A program made the translations under genes and the position numbers. A stretch of 39,097 nucleotides of DNA, taken from contig JAFMBH010000031.1 in the NCBI GenBank assembly GCA_017858735.1, forward strand, positions 1-39,097. Direction: 5' to 3'. The notes below the pieces were generated by a model, which had not been told where the DNA came from, ran no database searches, and saw only the letters and a program-made list of their open reading frames with translations. The stretch comes from Bacteroidota bacterium. GTDB taxonomy: Bacteria > Bacteroidota > Bacteroidia > Chitinophagales > Saprospiraceae. Below, piece after piece: positions 1 to 7,101 of this stretch (the stretch's first letter is position 1; every line of letters starts with the position of its first letter).

Positions 1-2
1 AG

Positions 3-296
3 TCAGATAAGCATCCCAATGTAATTTATACTTTTCAGTCCACCGAGTCCATTACCAAAACATCCAGTGGGTATTCCATTAAAGTCAAAGGAAATCTTCA
101 AATAGCTGGCGTAAAAAAAGCTATTTCCATGCAAGTTGAAGGTAATATGGATAGCACCGGCAAATTACACTTCAAAGGAAAGCATGCTATTGTACTCCCA
201 AATTATGGTATAGAACCTCCAAAGGCTTTGATGGGAACGGTGGTCGTAGGAGAGGAAGTAACGGTTTCATTCGACGTCACTTTAGAAAAAAATTAA
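3..296 (+). CDS. YceI-family protein, C-terminal part (5' end outside window)
   Basis: The reading frame is open from the window edge to the TAA at 294-296 and gives 97 residues. The stretch IKVKGNLQIAGVKKAISMQV, followed by a late PPKALMGTVVVGEEVTVSFDVTL, is the usual C-terminal half of YceI-like proteins: a lipocalin-like barrel that binds a polyisoprenoid or other amphiphile, normally periplasmic or secreted. The signal peptide and the N-terminal strands lie outside the window. The stop codon abuts an in-frame ATG of the next ORF, and a second YceI-like gene follows the porin. The three genes are therefore probably one envelope-related cluster. The ligand cannot be told from the sequence. 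Confidence 0.8.
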   Translation, partial: SDKHPNVIYTFQSTESITKTSSGYSIKVKGNLQIAGVKKAISMQVEGNMDSTGKLHFKGKHAIVLPNYGIEPPKALMGTVVVGEEVTVSFDVTLEKN

Positions 297-338
297 ATGG
301 TGAATAGCACCATGATAATCATAACATTAAAATTCACA

Positions 339-1685
339 ATGATGAGAACGTATTCTAAACACCTTTTTACAAGCCTTTTAGGTTTATTCTTCTTCGGATT
401 TATTTCCGCACAAAGCACTGAATTACAGTATTATCGCTTTTGGGATCAGAGAGGAATAAATGTATTTGAGCCTTCAAAAAACAATACGGCTACTTTTAAT
501 GGATTACATGTAAGAGTGGGAGGCGGATTTACTCAACAGTTTCAGGGTATTTCCCATAGCAATAATGCCGACGCTTCAAATTTTACATCTGGAGGTAAGA
601 CATTTAACGCTAATGCTTTATATCCATTAGGCGTAGGTTTTAACCTGGCAACGGCCAATTTGAATTTTGATATTCAGATTGAAGATGGGATTCGTATTTC
701 TTTAGAGAACTACATGTCTTCACGTCACCACAATGAATTTTGGGTTAAAGGCGGGTATATCCAAATAGATAAGTTGCCAATGTTTAACTCTCCTGACTGG
801 TTTACTAACAATTTTAGGGTGAAAATAGGACATTTTATGCCTAATTACGGCGATCAGCAATTTCGTCGCACAGATAATGGCAATGCTATGTTCAATCCTT
901 TTGTTGGTAACTATATAATGGACGCGTTTACCACAGAAATTGGAACAGAAATTTATGCTTTTCCAATGGATAATGTAATGCTCATGGCGGGTATGACAGG
1001 AGGATTAATCAATGGCGACATAAAGGATTATTCTACAACGACCACAAAAAAGAATCCGTCCTTATATTTTAAAGCTGCTTTCGATAAACAATTTACGGAC
1101 TTACGTTTCCGTTTATCCGCCTCTTTCTATCAGAATTCAGGAACGGTAAGAAACACTTTATTTAGTGGTGATAGAACAGGATCAAGATATTACTTTGCCA
1201 TGGAACCAGAGTTTATCAAAGGAGCTACAGGACTTGCGGAAGCTACGACAACAACGGGTAGATTTACTTCAGGTAGAATAAATCCTGGTTTATCTAACGA
1301 AATAATGACTTTTCAAGTATCTCCTTTTGTGAAATATAAGGGAATGGAAGTATTTGCAACCTATGAAAGAGCGAGTGGAAAAACCAATGCAGAGACCGAT
1401 ACCAGAACATTCAGTCAAATGGCTGTAGAAGGGGTTTACAGATTCCTTCCTAAGGAGCAGGCATTTATTGGTGCGCGCTATAACAGTACAGGAGGAAGAC
1501 TGCCAGGATTTGCAGCGGATATAAGTATAAAGAGGACTTCTTTCTCAGCGGGTTGGTTGCCCAGCAAAAATCTAATGCTAAAAGCAGAACTGGTAAATCA
1601 AAAATACATTGATTATCCAAGCACACATGTTTATGCAGGCGGCGAATTCAAAGGTGTGATGATAGAAGCGGTTATAGGATTCTAA
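339..1685 (+). CDS. Porin-like outer-membrane beta-barrel protein
   Basis: The open frame reaches back to an ATG at 297, directly after the YceI stop. I prefer the ATG at 339 (or 342), because it puts a clean signal peptide, MMRTYSKHLFTSLLGLFFFG, at the very N-terminus, with cleavage likely after FISA. The mature protein (about 420 residues) consists of alternating aromatic/hydrophobic strands separated by short turns. It ends in GVMIEAVIGF, and a terminal Phe is typical of outer-membrane barrels. The pattern recalls phosphate-selective-porin-like proteins of Bacteroidota, but the substrate is not readable. A hairpin terminator follows at 1711-1753. YceI-like genes lie on both sides. Confidence 0.7.
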   Translation: MMRTYSKHLFTSLLGLFFFGFISAQSTELQYYRFWDQRGINVFEPSKNNTATFNGLHVRVGGGFTQQFQGISHSNNADASNFTSGGKTFNANALYPLGVGFNLATANLNFDIQIEDGIRISLENYMSSRHHNEFWVKGGYIQIDKLPMFNSPDWFTNNFRVKIGHFMPNYGDQQFRRTDNGNAMFNPFVGNYIMDAFTTEIGTEIYAFPMDNVMLMAGMTGGLINGDIKDYSTTTTKKNPSLYFKAAFDKQFTDLRFRLSASFYQNSGTVRNTLFSGDRTGSRYYFAMEPEFIKGATGLAEATTTTGRFTSGRINPGLSNEIMTFQVSPFVKYKGMEVFATYERASGKTNAETDTRTFSQMAVEGVYRFLPKEQAFIGARYNSTGGRLPGFAADISIKRTSFSAGWLPSKNLMLKAELVNQKYIDYPSTHVYAGGEFKGVMIEAVIGF

Positions 1686-1710
1686 TTCTTAACATGATTA
1701 CCATAGGCAG

Positions 1711-1753
1711 TTCCGCTCCGAAAATATAACCCGGTGCGGAATTTTTATTTTTC
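1711..1753 (+). terminator. Rho-independent terminator after the porin gene
   Basis: TTCCGC (1711-1716) pairs with GCGGAA (1736-1741). CCG (1718-1720) pairs with CGG (1732-1734) across one T-T mismatch. The run TTTTTATTTTT follows. The hairpin ends only 4 nt before the ATG at 1758, so the next gene either needs its own promoter or depends on read-through. Confidence 0.7.
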
Positions 1754-1757
1754 AAAT

Positions 1758-2375
1758 ATGAGAAGGATAATAATACTAATCTTTGCTTATCTCTATTTTA
1801 GCCACTTAGTCACTGGGCAATTCATTAAAGTATTGGTTCAGCCACAAAGTATGCTACAAATACAAGGAAAAACCAATGTAAATTCTTTTCAATGTTATTG
1901 TGCACCACCTGCTTCTGTGGTTGGATTTAATGCGGAGAGTTCTTCAGAAACCCAAAAGATAAATTTCAAAAAGGCAGCGTTGACGGTTTTAACCAAAAGT
2001 TTGGATTGCAGGCACAAGATTATGAATAGGGATATGTATCAGACGCTTAAAGCGGAACATTATCCAACGATTACGCTGAGTATTTCTCAGGTTTTGATTC
2101 CTATTCACAGCATAAATGCCCGCTGGAAACTAACAGGTCCAATTGCTACGGAAGCCTATTTGACATTGGCAGGGATGAAACGAAAGATTGATTTGCTTGT
2201 TACTATTTCACAACCTTTTAGTAATATTTACCGATTTACGGCAAAGAAAAGTTTGTTATTAACCGATTTCGGACTTACGCCACCGACGGCCTTAATGGGT
2301 ATGGTAAAGGTAAAAAATGAGATAATTTTAGACATTGATCTGTATATATCAGCTTATCCGGCCCCAACCTCTTAG
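1758..2375 (+). CDS. Secreted YceI-like protein
   Basis: The open frame starts at 1734, but that start would lie inside the terminator hairpin. The ATG at 1758 gives a standard signal peptide (MRRIIILIFAYLYFSHLVTG). The mature part begins QFIKVLVQPQSMLQIQGKTN and continues VNSFQCYC. It ends with GLTPPTALMGMVKVKNEIIL before DIDLYIS, which matches the C-terminal signature of the YceI family seen in the first gene of the window. Unlike that copy it carries several cysteines (FQCYC near residue 45, LDC near 85), so a disulfide is possible in the periplasm. The gene runs 27 nt into the 3' end of recG on the other strand. Confidence 0.7.
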   Translation: MRRIIILIFAYLYFSHLVTGQFIKVLVQPQSMLQIQGKTNVNSFQCYCAPPASVVGFNAESSSETQKINFKKAALTVLTKSLDCRHKIMNRDMYQTLKAEHYPTITLSISQVLIPIHSINARWKLTGPIATEAYLTLAGMKRKIDLLVTISQPFSNIYRFTAKKSLLLTDFGLTPPTALMGMVKVKNEIILDIDLYISAYPAPTS

Positions 2376-4457
2376 TGCCTCTTTTGTTTGATTAAGCGTA
2401 TATTTCAGGCCTTTATGTTCTATTTGCGAGAGCGTAGGATCTATGTTTAAAATGGCCAGCGCTTCTTCACGCGCTATGTCCAAAATGGCTCCATCTTTAG
2501 AAAGGTCTGCCAACTTTAATTGAATGGTGCCACTTTGCTGTTTGCCGTCCAAATTTCCCGGACCTCTTAATCTTAAATCTGCTTCAGCAATATCAAATCC
2601 GTTGTTTGTTCTCACAAGGGTATTGATTCTTTCCCGGCTGTCGGCTGATAATTTAAATGAGGACATAAGAATGCAAAATGATTGTTCAGCTCCTCTGCCA
2701 ACACGACCTCGTAACTGATGAAGTTGGGAAAGTCCAAAACGTTCGGTATTTTCAATAATCATGACCGAGGCATTAGGAACGTTTACGCCCACTTCAATCA
2801 CTGTTGTTGCCACCATGATTTGATTATTTCCCTTTACAAATTGTTGCATTTCCCATTCTTTATCTGCGGGCTTCATTTTGCCGTGAACCATGCTAATACC
2901 AAAATTTGGATTAGGAAATTCTCTGGAAAGAGACTCGAATCCTTCCATTAAATTATTTAAATCCATTTTTTCAGATTCCTCAATAAGAGGATAAACCACA
3001 TAAATTTGTCTTCCCGCTTTGATTTGTTCTTTCATAAATCCTATCAGCCAAAGTCTGTGGTTTTCATTTTTATGTACGGTTTGTATAGGTTTTCTGCCTG
3101 GTGGTAAAGTATCAATAACAGAAATATCGAGGTCGCCATAAACGGTCATAGCCAACGTTCTTGGAATAGGTGTGGCTGTCATAACCAGCACATGAGGAGG
3201 GTATGGTTTACTTTTGTGCCATAATTTACTTCGCTGTTCTACGCCAAATCGGTGCTGTTCGTCCGTAATGGCCAGGCCTAAGTTTTTGAAGCGAACGGGA
3301 TCTTCCAAAAGGGCATGTGTTCCAATAACTATGGCAATGTCCCCATTTTCAAGGCCCGCTAACACTTCATTTCGCTTTTTCCCTTTTACACTACCTGTTA
3401 AAAAGGCCACCTGAATACCAAGTTGTTCTCCGAAAATGGATAATCCTGCGTAGTGCTGTTGAGCTAATATTTCAGTAGGGGCCATTAATAAGGCTTGAAA
3501 ACCATTATCTAAAGCCATAAGCATGGTCATAAATCCAACAACGGTTTTTCCAGAGCCTACGTCGCCCTGAAGTAATCTATTCATTTGTTTGCCCGTCGCT
3601 AAATCCCGCCTTATTTCCTTTAGTACTCTTTTTTGTGCATCTGTTAATTCGAAAGCTAACATCTGGTGATAAAAAGTATTAAAATAATCACCTATTTTAG
3701 TAAAATTATAGCCAATAACGGTTTCTCGTCGGTTGAATTTTAGTTGAAGCAGACTTAATTGTAAAAAAAATAATTCCTCAAACTTTAGTCTCGTTGTGGC
3801 TGCGTCCAACTCATTTTGGTTCTTTGGAAAATGAATCCACTCAAAGGCATGAAGGGATGATATTAAATTATGATTTTTTATAATGTGATAGGGGAGGACT
3901 TCTGGTAACGAGTCTATTTGTAATCGTTCAATAATACCTTTTATAACTTTCCTTAAAAACCGGTTATCAATACCTATTTTCGAGCTTTTTTCTGTGCCGG
4001 AGTACATGGGGTAAAAAGAAGAGGGTAGCGCTTGATTTTCAGTTAACAAAGGTTCCATTTCGGGGTGAGAAATAGAAAATTGGTCTCGAAAAGATTGAAG
4101 TTTTCCGTATAGGATGTATTCCTGACCGATAACAAATTGTTTGTAGAGGTATGAAATGCCGGTAAACCAAATGAGATCTATGGCTCCGGTTTCATCTCTT
4201 AGTACACCTGCCAGTCTTTTTTTAGACCCTTCACCGAGTTGTTCAAGTCTTCGGAGTATGCCTTTAATCTGAACAAAAGCGCCTTCTTCCCTACAATCTT
4301 TTATAGATATAATCTGCGTTCTATCGATGTGTCTGTATGGGTAAAGTTGTAATAAATCCTGAATTCTGTGTATTTCCCATTCCTTACTCAGCCAGGAGGC
4401 GCGTTGCGGTCCTACTCCTTTAAGAAAGGCAATGGGGCTGGAAAGGAATTCTGTCAT
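2349..4457 (-). CDS. recG: ATP-dependent DNA helicase RecG
   Basis: This 702-residue protein has the full RecG order: an N-terminal wedge/OB region, then Walker A GDVGSGKT (298-305), DEQH (399-402), TATPIPRT (427-434) and QLRGRVGR (581-588). RecG unwinds and regresses stalled forks and branches Holliday junctions. The length is normal for the family. The start MTEFLSSPIAFLKGVG is supported by exact TAnnTTTG boxes just upstream on the minus strand (4475-4482 and 4491-4498). The gene is divergent from rbfA and overlaps the preceding YceI-like gene tail-to-tail by 27 nt. The motifs are intact and nothing suggests decay. Confidence 0.97.
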   Translation of the reverse strand: MTEFLSSPIAFLKGVGPQRASWLSKEWEIHRIQDLLQLYPYRHIDRTQIISIKDCREEGAFVQIKGILRRLEQLGEGSKKRLAGVLRDETGAIDLIWFTGISYLYKQFVIGQEYILYGKLQSFRDQFSISHPEMEPLLTENQALPSSFYPMYSGTEKSSKIGIDNRFLRKVIKGIIERLQIDSLPEVLPYHIIKNHNLISSLHAFEWIHFPKNQNELDAATTRLKFEELFFLQLSLLQLKFNRRETVIGYNFTKIGDYFNTFYHQMLAFELTDAQKRVLKEIRRDLATGKQMNRLLQGDVGSGKTVVGFMTMLMALDNGFQALLMAPTEILAQQHYAGLSIFGEQLGIQVAFLTGSVKGKKRNEVLAGLENGDIAIVIGTHALLEDPVRFKNLGLAITDEQHRFGVEQRSKLWHKSKPYPPHVLVMTATPIPRTLAMTVYGDLDISVIDTLPPGRKPIQTVHKNENHRLWLIGFMKEQIKAGRQIYVVYPLIEESEKMDLNNLMEGFESLSREFPNPNFGISMVHGKMKPADKEWEMQQFVKGNNQIMVATTVIEVGVNVPNASVMIIENTERFGLSQLHQLRGRVGRGAEQSFCILMSSFKLSADSRERINTLVRTNNGFDIAEADLRLRGPGNLDGKQQSGTIQLKLADLSKDGAILDIAREEALAILNIDPTLSQIEHKGLKYTLNQTKEALRGWGRIS

Positions 4458-4474
4458 AATAGAAAAATTGAGGT

Positions 4475-4498
4475 CAAAAATAGGTTAAAACAAAGATA
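4475..4498 (-). promoter_or_regulatory. Candidate recG promoter -7 boxes
   Basis: Two exact matches to the Bacteroidota -7 consensus TAnnTTTG lie on the minus strand: TATTTTTG (4475-4482) and TATCTTTG (4491-4498), 17 and 33 nt before the recG ATG. I do not find a convincing TTG -33 element at the usual spacing. Confidence 0.45.
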
Positions 4499-4524
4499 CA
4501 TTACATCGAAATTCAGAAAATACT

Positions 4525-4532
4525 TATTTTTG
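4525..4532 (+). promoter_or_regulatory. Candidate rbfA promoter -7 box
   Basis: TATTTTTG matches TAnnTTTG exactly and ends 4 nt before the rbfA ATG. If used, the transcript would be essentially leaderless. Confidence 0.4.
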
Positions 4533-4536
4533 CCGA

Positions 4537-4920
4537 ATGGAAACGATAAAACAACAGCAAACGGGAGAACTGGTTAAGAGAAATTTTAGCCAAATACTTC
4601 AGCAAGAGGGAAGCTACATATATGGAAACACCATATTAGTTACGGTTACTCAAGTAAAAATGACGCCTGATCTTGGCTTAGCAAAGATTTATCTAAGTAT
4701 TTTTAACACGGAGCACAAGCAAGAACCATTATTATTGCTCGAAGAGGAAAAAATCAGACTCAGACAAGCACTGGGTTCAAGGATTAAAAAATGGGTAAGG
4801 AGGATTCCCGAAATCGATTTTTATTTAGATGATACATTAGATGAAATGTACCGACTCAGCGAGTTATTCCATAAAATGGAAGAGGATAACCAGATGGGTA
4901 AGCCGGAGGAAGAGGGTTGA
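4537..4920 (+). CDS. rbfA: Ribosome-binding factor A
   Basis: This is a 127-residue protein. It begins METIKQQQTGELVKRNFSQI and contains VTVTQVKMTPDLGLAKIYLS, the central KH-like strand region of RbfA, followed by RLRQALGSRIKKWVRRIPEI and FYLDDTLDE. RbfA binds the 30S subunit precursor and helps maturation of the 5' end of 16S rRNA. The length is that of the family (about 110-130). It is divergent from recG with a 79-bp spacer that holds -7 boxes in both directions. A palindromic hairpin lies immediately downstream. Confidence 0.93.
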   Translation: METIKQQQTGELVKRNFSQILQQEGSYIYGNTILVTVTQVKMTPDLGLAKIYLSIFNTEHKQEPLLLLEEEKIRLRQALGSRIKKWVRRIPEIDFYLDDTLDEMYRLSELFHKMEEDNQMGKPEEEG

Positions 4921-4944
4921 TTATTCCAACTGTTGGAAAATAAT
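4920..4944 (+). terminator. Possible hairpin terminator after rbfA
   Basis: TTCCAA (4924-4929) and TTGGAA (4933-4938) form a stem with a CTG loop. It is extended by ATTA (4920-4923) with TAAT (4941-4944) across a bulge. No strong T run follows, so the termination role is uncertain. Confidence 0.35.
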
Positions 4945-4998
4945 TGGGTCTTTATAATGTTTTAACAAATTATATAAAAAATAACCGCTTGGTTTGTT

Positions 4999-5006
4999 TA
5001 GTTTTG
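4999..5006 (+). promoter_or_regulatory. Candidate glgB promoter -7 box
   Basis: TAGTTTTG matches TAnnTTTG exactly, 25 nt before the glgB ATG. No clear TTG -33 element is seen at 17-19 nt upstream. Confidence 0.4.
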
Positions 5007-5031
5007 TCCTGCGTTCTTAAATAATGACAAT

Positions 5032-6939
5032 ATGGGACAGGTTCTCCCGGGGAGTTTACTTACCGAGTATGATATATATCTTTTCAAATCTGGAAAGCAT
5101 CACAAGACTTTCGACAAATTTGGAAGCAAAATACTCAGCGTTGACGGTGTGGCGGGTGTCCAATTTACCGTTTGGGCTCCCAATGCACAACAGGTTTCTG
5201 TTATTGGGAATTTCAATTACTGGAATACGCAAAGTCATTTATTATTCCCAAGATTAGATAGTTCGGGTATCTGGGAGGGGTTTATTCCTGGTATACAAAA
5301 GGGAGATTTATATAAATATGCCATTGTTTCTGCAGAAGGTCGTCGTCTTGAAAAGGGTGATCCCTATGCCTATTTCTGGGAGATTCCTCCAAATACTGCG
5401 TCGGTAGTTTGGGACTTAGAATATGACTGGAATGATAACCAATGGCTGGAACGTAGAAAGGAAATTGCTCGTAATCCTCAACCCTGGTCTATTTATGAAT
5501 TACATATCGGATCATGGAGAAAGTCTTCAGATCACTTATTCTCATTGAGTTATAGAGAATTGGCCGTCGAACTTGTAGAGTACGTGGTCGAAATGGGTTT
5601 CACTCATGTGGAATTGCTTCCCGTTATGGAACATCCATATTTCCCATCGTGGGGCTATCAGGTTACCGGATATTTTGCACCAAGTAGCCGCTTTGGGACG
5701 CCACAAGATTTTATGTTTTTAGTTGACGCTCTCCATCAGGCAGGTATTGGGGTCATTTTGGATTGGGTACCATCCCATTTTCCTACAGATGCTCATGGAT
5801 TAGCCCAGTTCGATGGGTCTCATTTATATGAACATGCCGATCCCCGACAGGGTTTTCACCCCGATTGGCGGAGCGCCATCTTTAATTATGGTCGCAACGA
5901 AGTTCGTAATTTCCTTATTTCCAATGCGTTGTATTGGATGACGTACTATCATATCGATGCTTTGAGAGTCGATGCTGTAGCTTCTATGTTGTATCTGGAT
6001 TATTCCAGAGAGGAAGGTCAATGGTTGCCAAATTGTTACGGAGGAAAAGAAAATATCGAAGCCATTGCATTCCTCAGAGAGTTTAATGAAACCATTTATA
6101 GGGAATTTCCGGACACTCACACTATCGCCGAGGAGTCAACAGCTTGGCCAGGTGTTTCAAGACCTACCTTTTCCGGAGGTTTAGGCTTTGGACAAAAATG
6201 GATGATGGGTTGGATGCACGATTCTCTCGATTATTTTAAAAAAGATCCTATCTATAGAAAACATCATCATAGTGAACTTACTTTCTCTATGGTTTATGGT
6301 TTTACAGAAAATTTTCAGCTGCCCCTGTCCCATGATGAAGTGGTTCATGGAAAAGGGTCACTTATAAATAGAATGCCTGGAGATGAATGGCAACGTTTTG
6401 CTAACTTAAGATTGCTTTTTGGTTACATGTTCACTCACCCTGGAACAAAACTGTTGTTTATGGGGGGAGAATTTGGTCAAACGGCTGAATGGAATATCGA
6501 ACGTGGCCTGGATTGGTGGTTATTACAGTTCCATTTCCATAAAGGGATTCAAGAATGGGTTAAAGCACTAAATCGTGTATATAAAGGCGAAAAAGCGCTC
6601 TATGAAAAACAGTTTGAACCTGAAGGTTTTGAATGGATTGACCATAACAATTCCGGACAAAGCATCTTATCCTTTATTAGAAAGGGTTCCGAACAGGATG
6701 ACTGCTTGGTCGTAATTCATAATTTGACCCCCGTTTCAAGGTCAAATTTTAAATTGGGCGTGCCTTTAAGTGGTACCTGGATTGAATGCCTGAATGGCGA
6801 TAGTCATTTGTTCTCTGGTTCAGGACATCATGAAAATCAACCAAAACATACGATTGATGGTGTTTGGAATAATCAAATCCAGTTCATTGAAATAAATCTT
6901 CCGCCTCTAGCTACCGTAATTTTCAAACAAAAGAGATAA
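5032..6939 (+). CDS. glgB: 1,4-alpha-glucan branching enzyme
   Basis: This 635-residue protein creates alpha-1,6 branches in glycogen. An N-terminal CBM48-type domain (about 40-125, FTVWAPNAQQVSVIGNFNYW) precedes the GH13 barrel. The four GH13 regions are intact: DWVPSHF (244-250), LRVDAV with nucleophile D314, AEES with acid/base E367, and HDE with D435. The C-terminal beta domain is present. The length matches short-form GlgB, which lacks the extra N-terminal module of the E. coli enzyme. No other glycogen gene is adjacent, so the pathway is presumably completed elsewhere. An alternative frame over the 5' end is a shadow. Confidence 0.96.
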   Translation: MGQVLPGSLLTEYDIYLFKSGKHHKTFDKFGSKILSVDGVAGVQFTVWAPNAQQVSVIGNFNYWNTQSHLLFPRLDSSGIWEGFIPGIQKGDLYKYAIVSAEGRRLEKGDPYAYFWEIPPNTASVVWDLEYDWNDNQWLERRKEIARNPQPWSIYELHIGSWRKSSDHLFSLSYRELAVELVEYVVEMGFTHVELLPVMEHPYFPSWGYQVTGYFAPSSRFGTPQDFMFLVDALHQAGIGVILDWVPSHFPTDAHGLAQFDGSHLYEHADPRQGFHPDWRSAIFNYGRNEVRNFLISNALYWMTYYHIDALRVDAVASMLYLDYSREEGQWLPNCYGGKENIEAIAFLREFNETIYREFPDTHTIAEESTAWPGVSRPTFSGGLGFGQKWMMGWMHDSLDYFKKDPIYRKHHHSELTFSMVYGFTENFQLPLSHDEVVHGKGSLINRMPGDEWQRFANLRLLFGYMFTHPGTKLLFMGGEFGQTAEWNIERGLDWWLLQFHFHKGIQEWVKALNRVYKGEKALYEKQFEPEGFEWIDHNNSGQSILSFIRKGSEQDDCLVVIHNLTPVSRSNFKLGVPLSGTWIECLNGDSHLFSGSGHHENQPKHTIDGVWNNQIQFIEINLPPLATVIFKQKR

Positions 6940-7101
6940 CTTTTACCCTCAATTATTTTCTGTCGTTCAACTTTGTTTTAAGTTGTTCGGCATATTATTG
7001 TGTACTTATTAGCTATTAATCTGATTTAGAATAAACAATTTTTGGTAATAAGATATTAAAGAAGGTTGAAATTAAATCGTACTTCAAATTAACAAACACT
7101 T

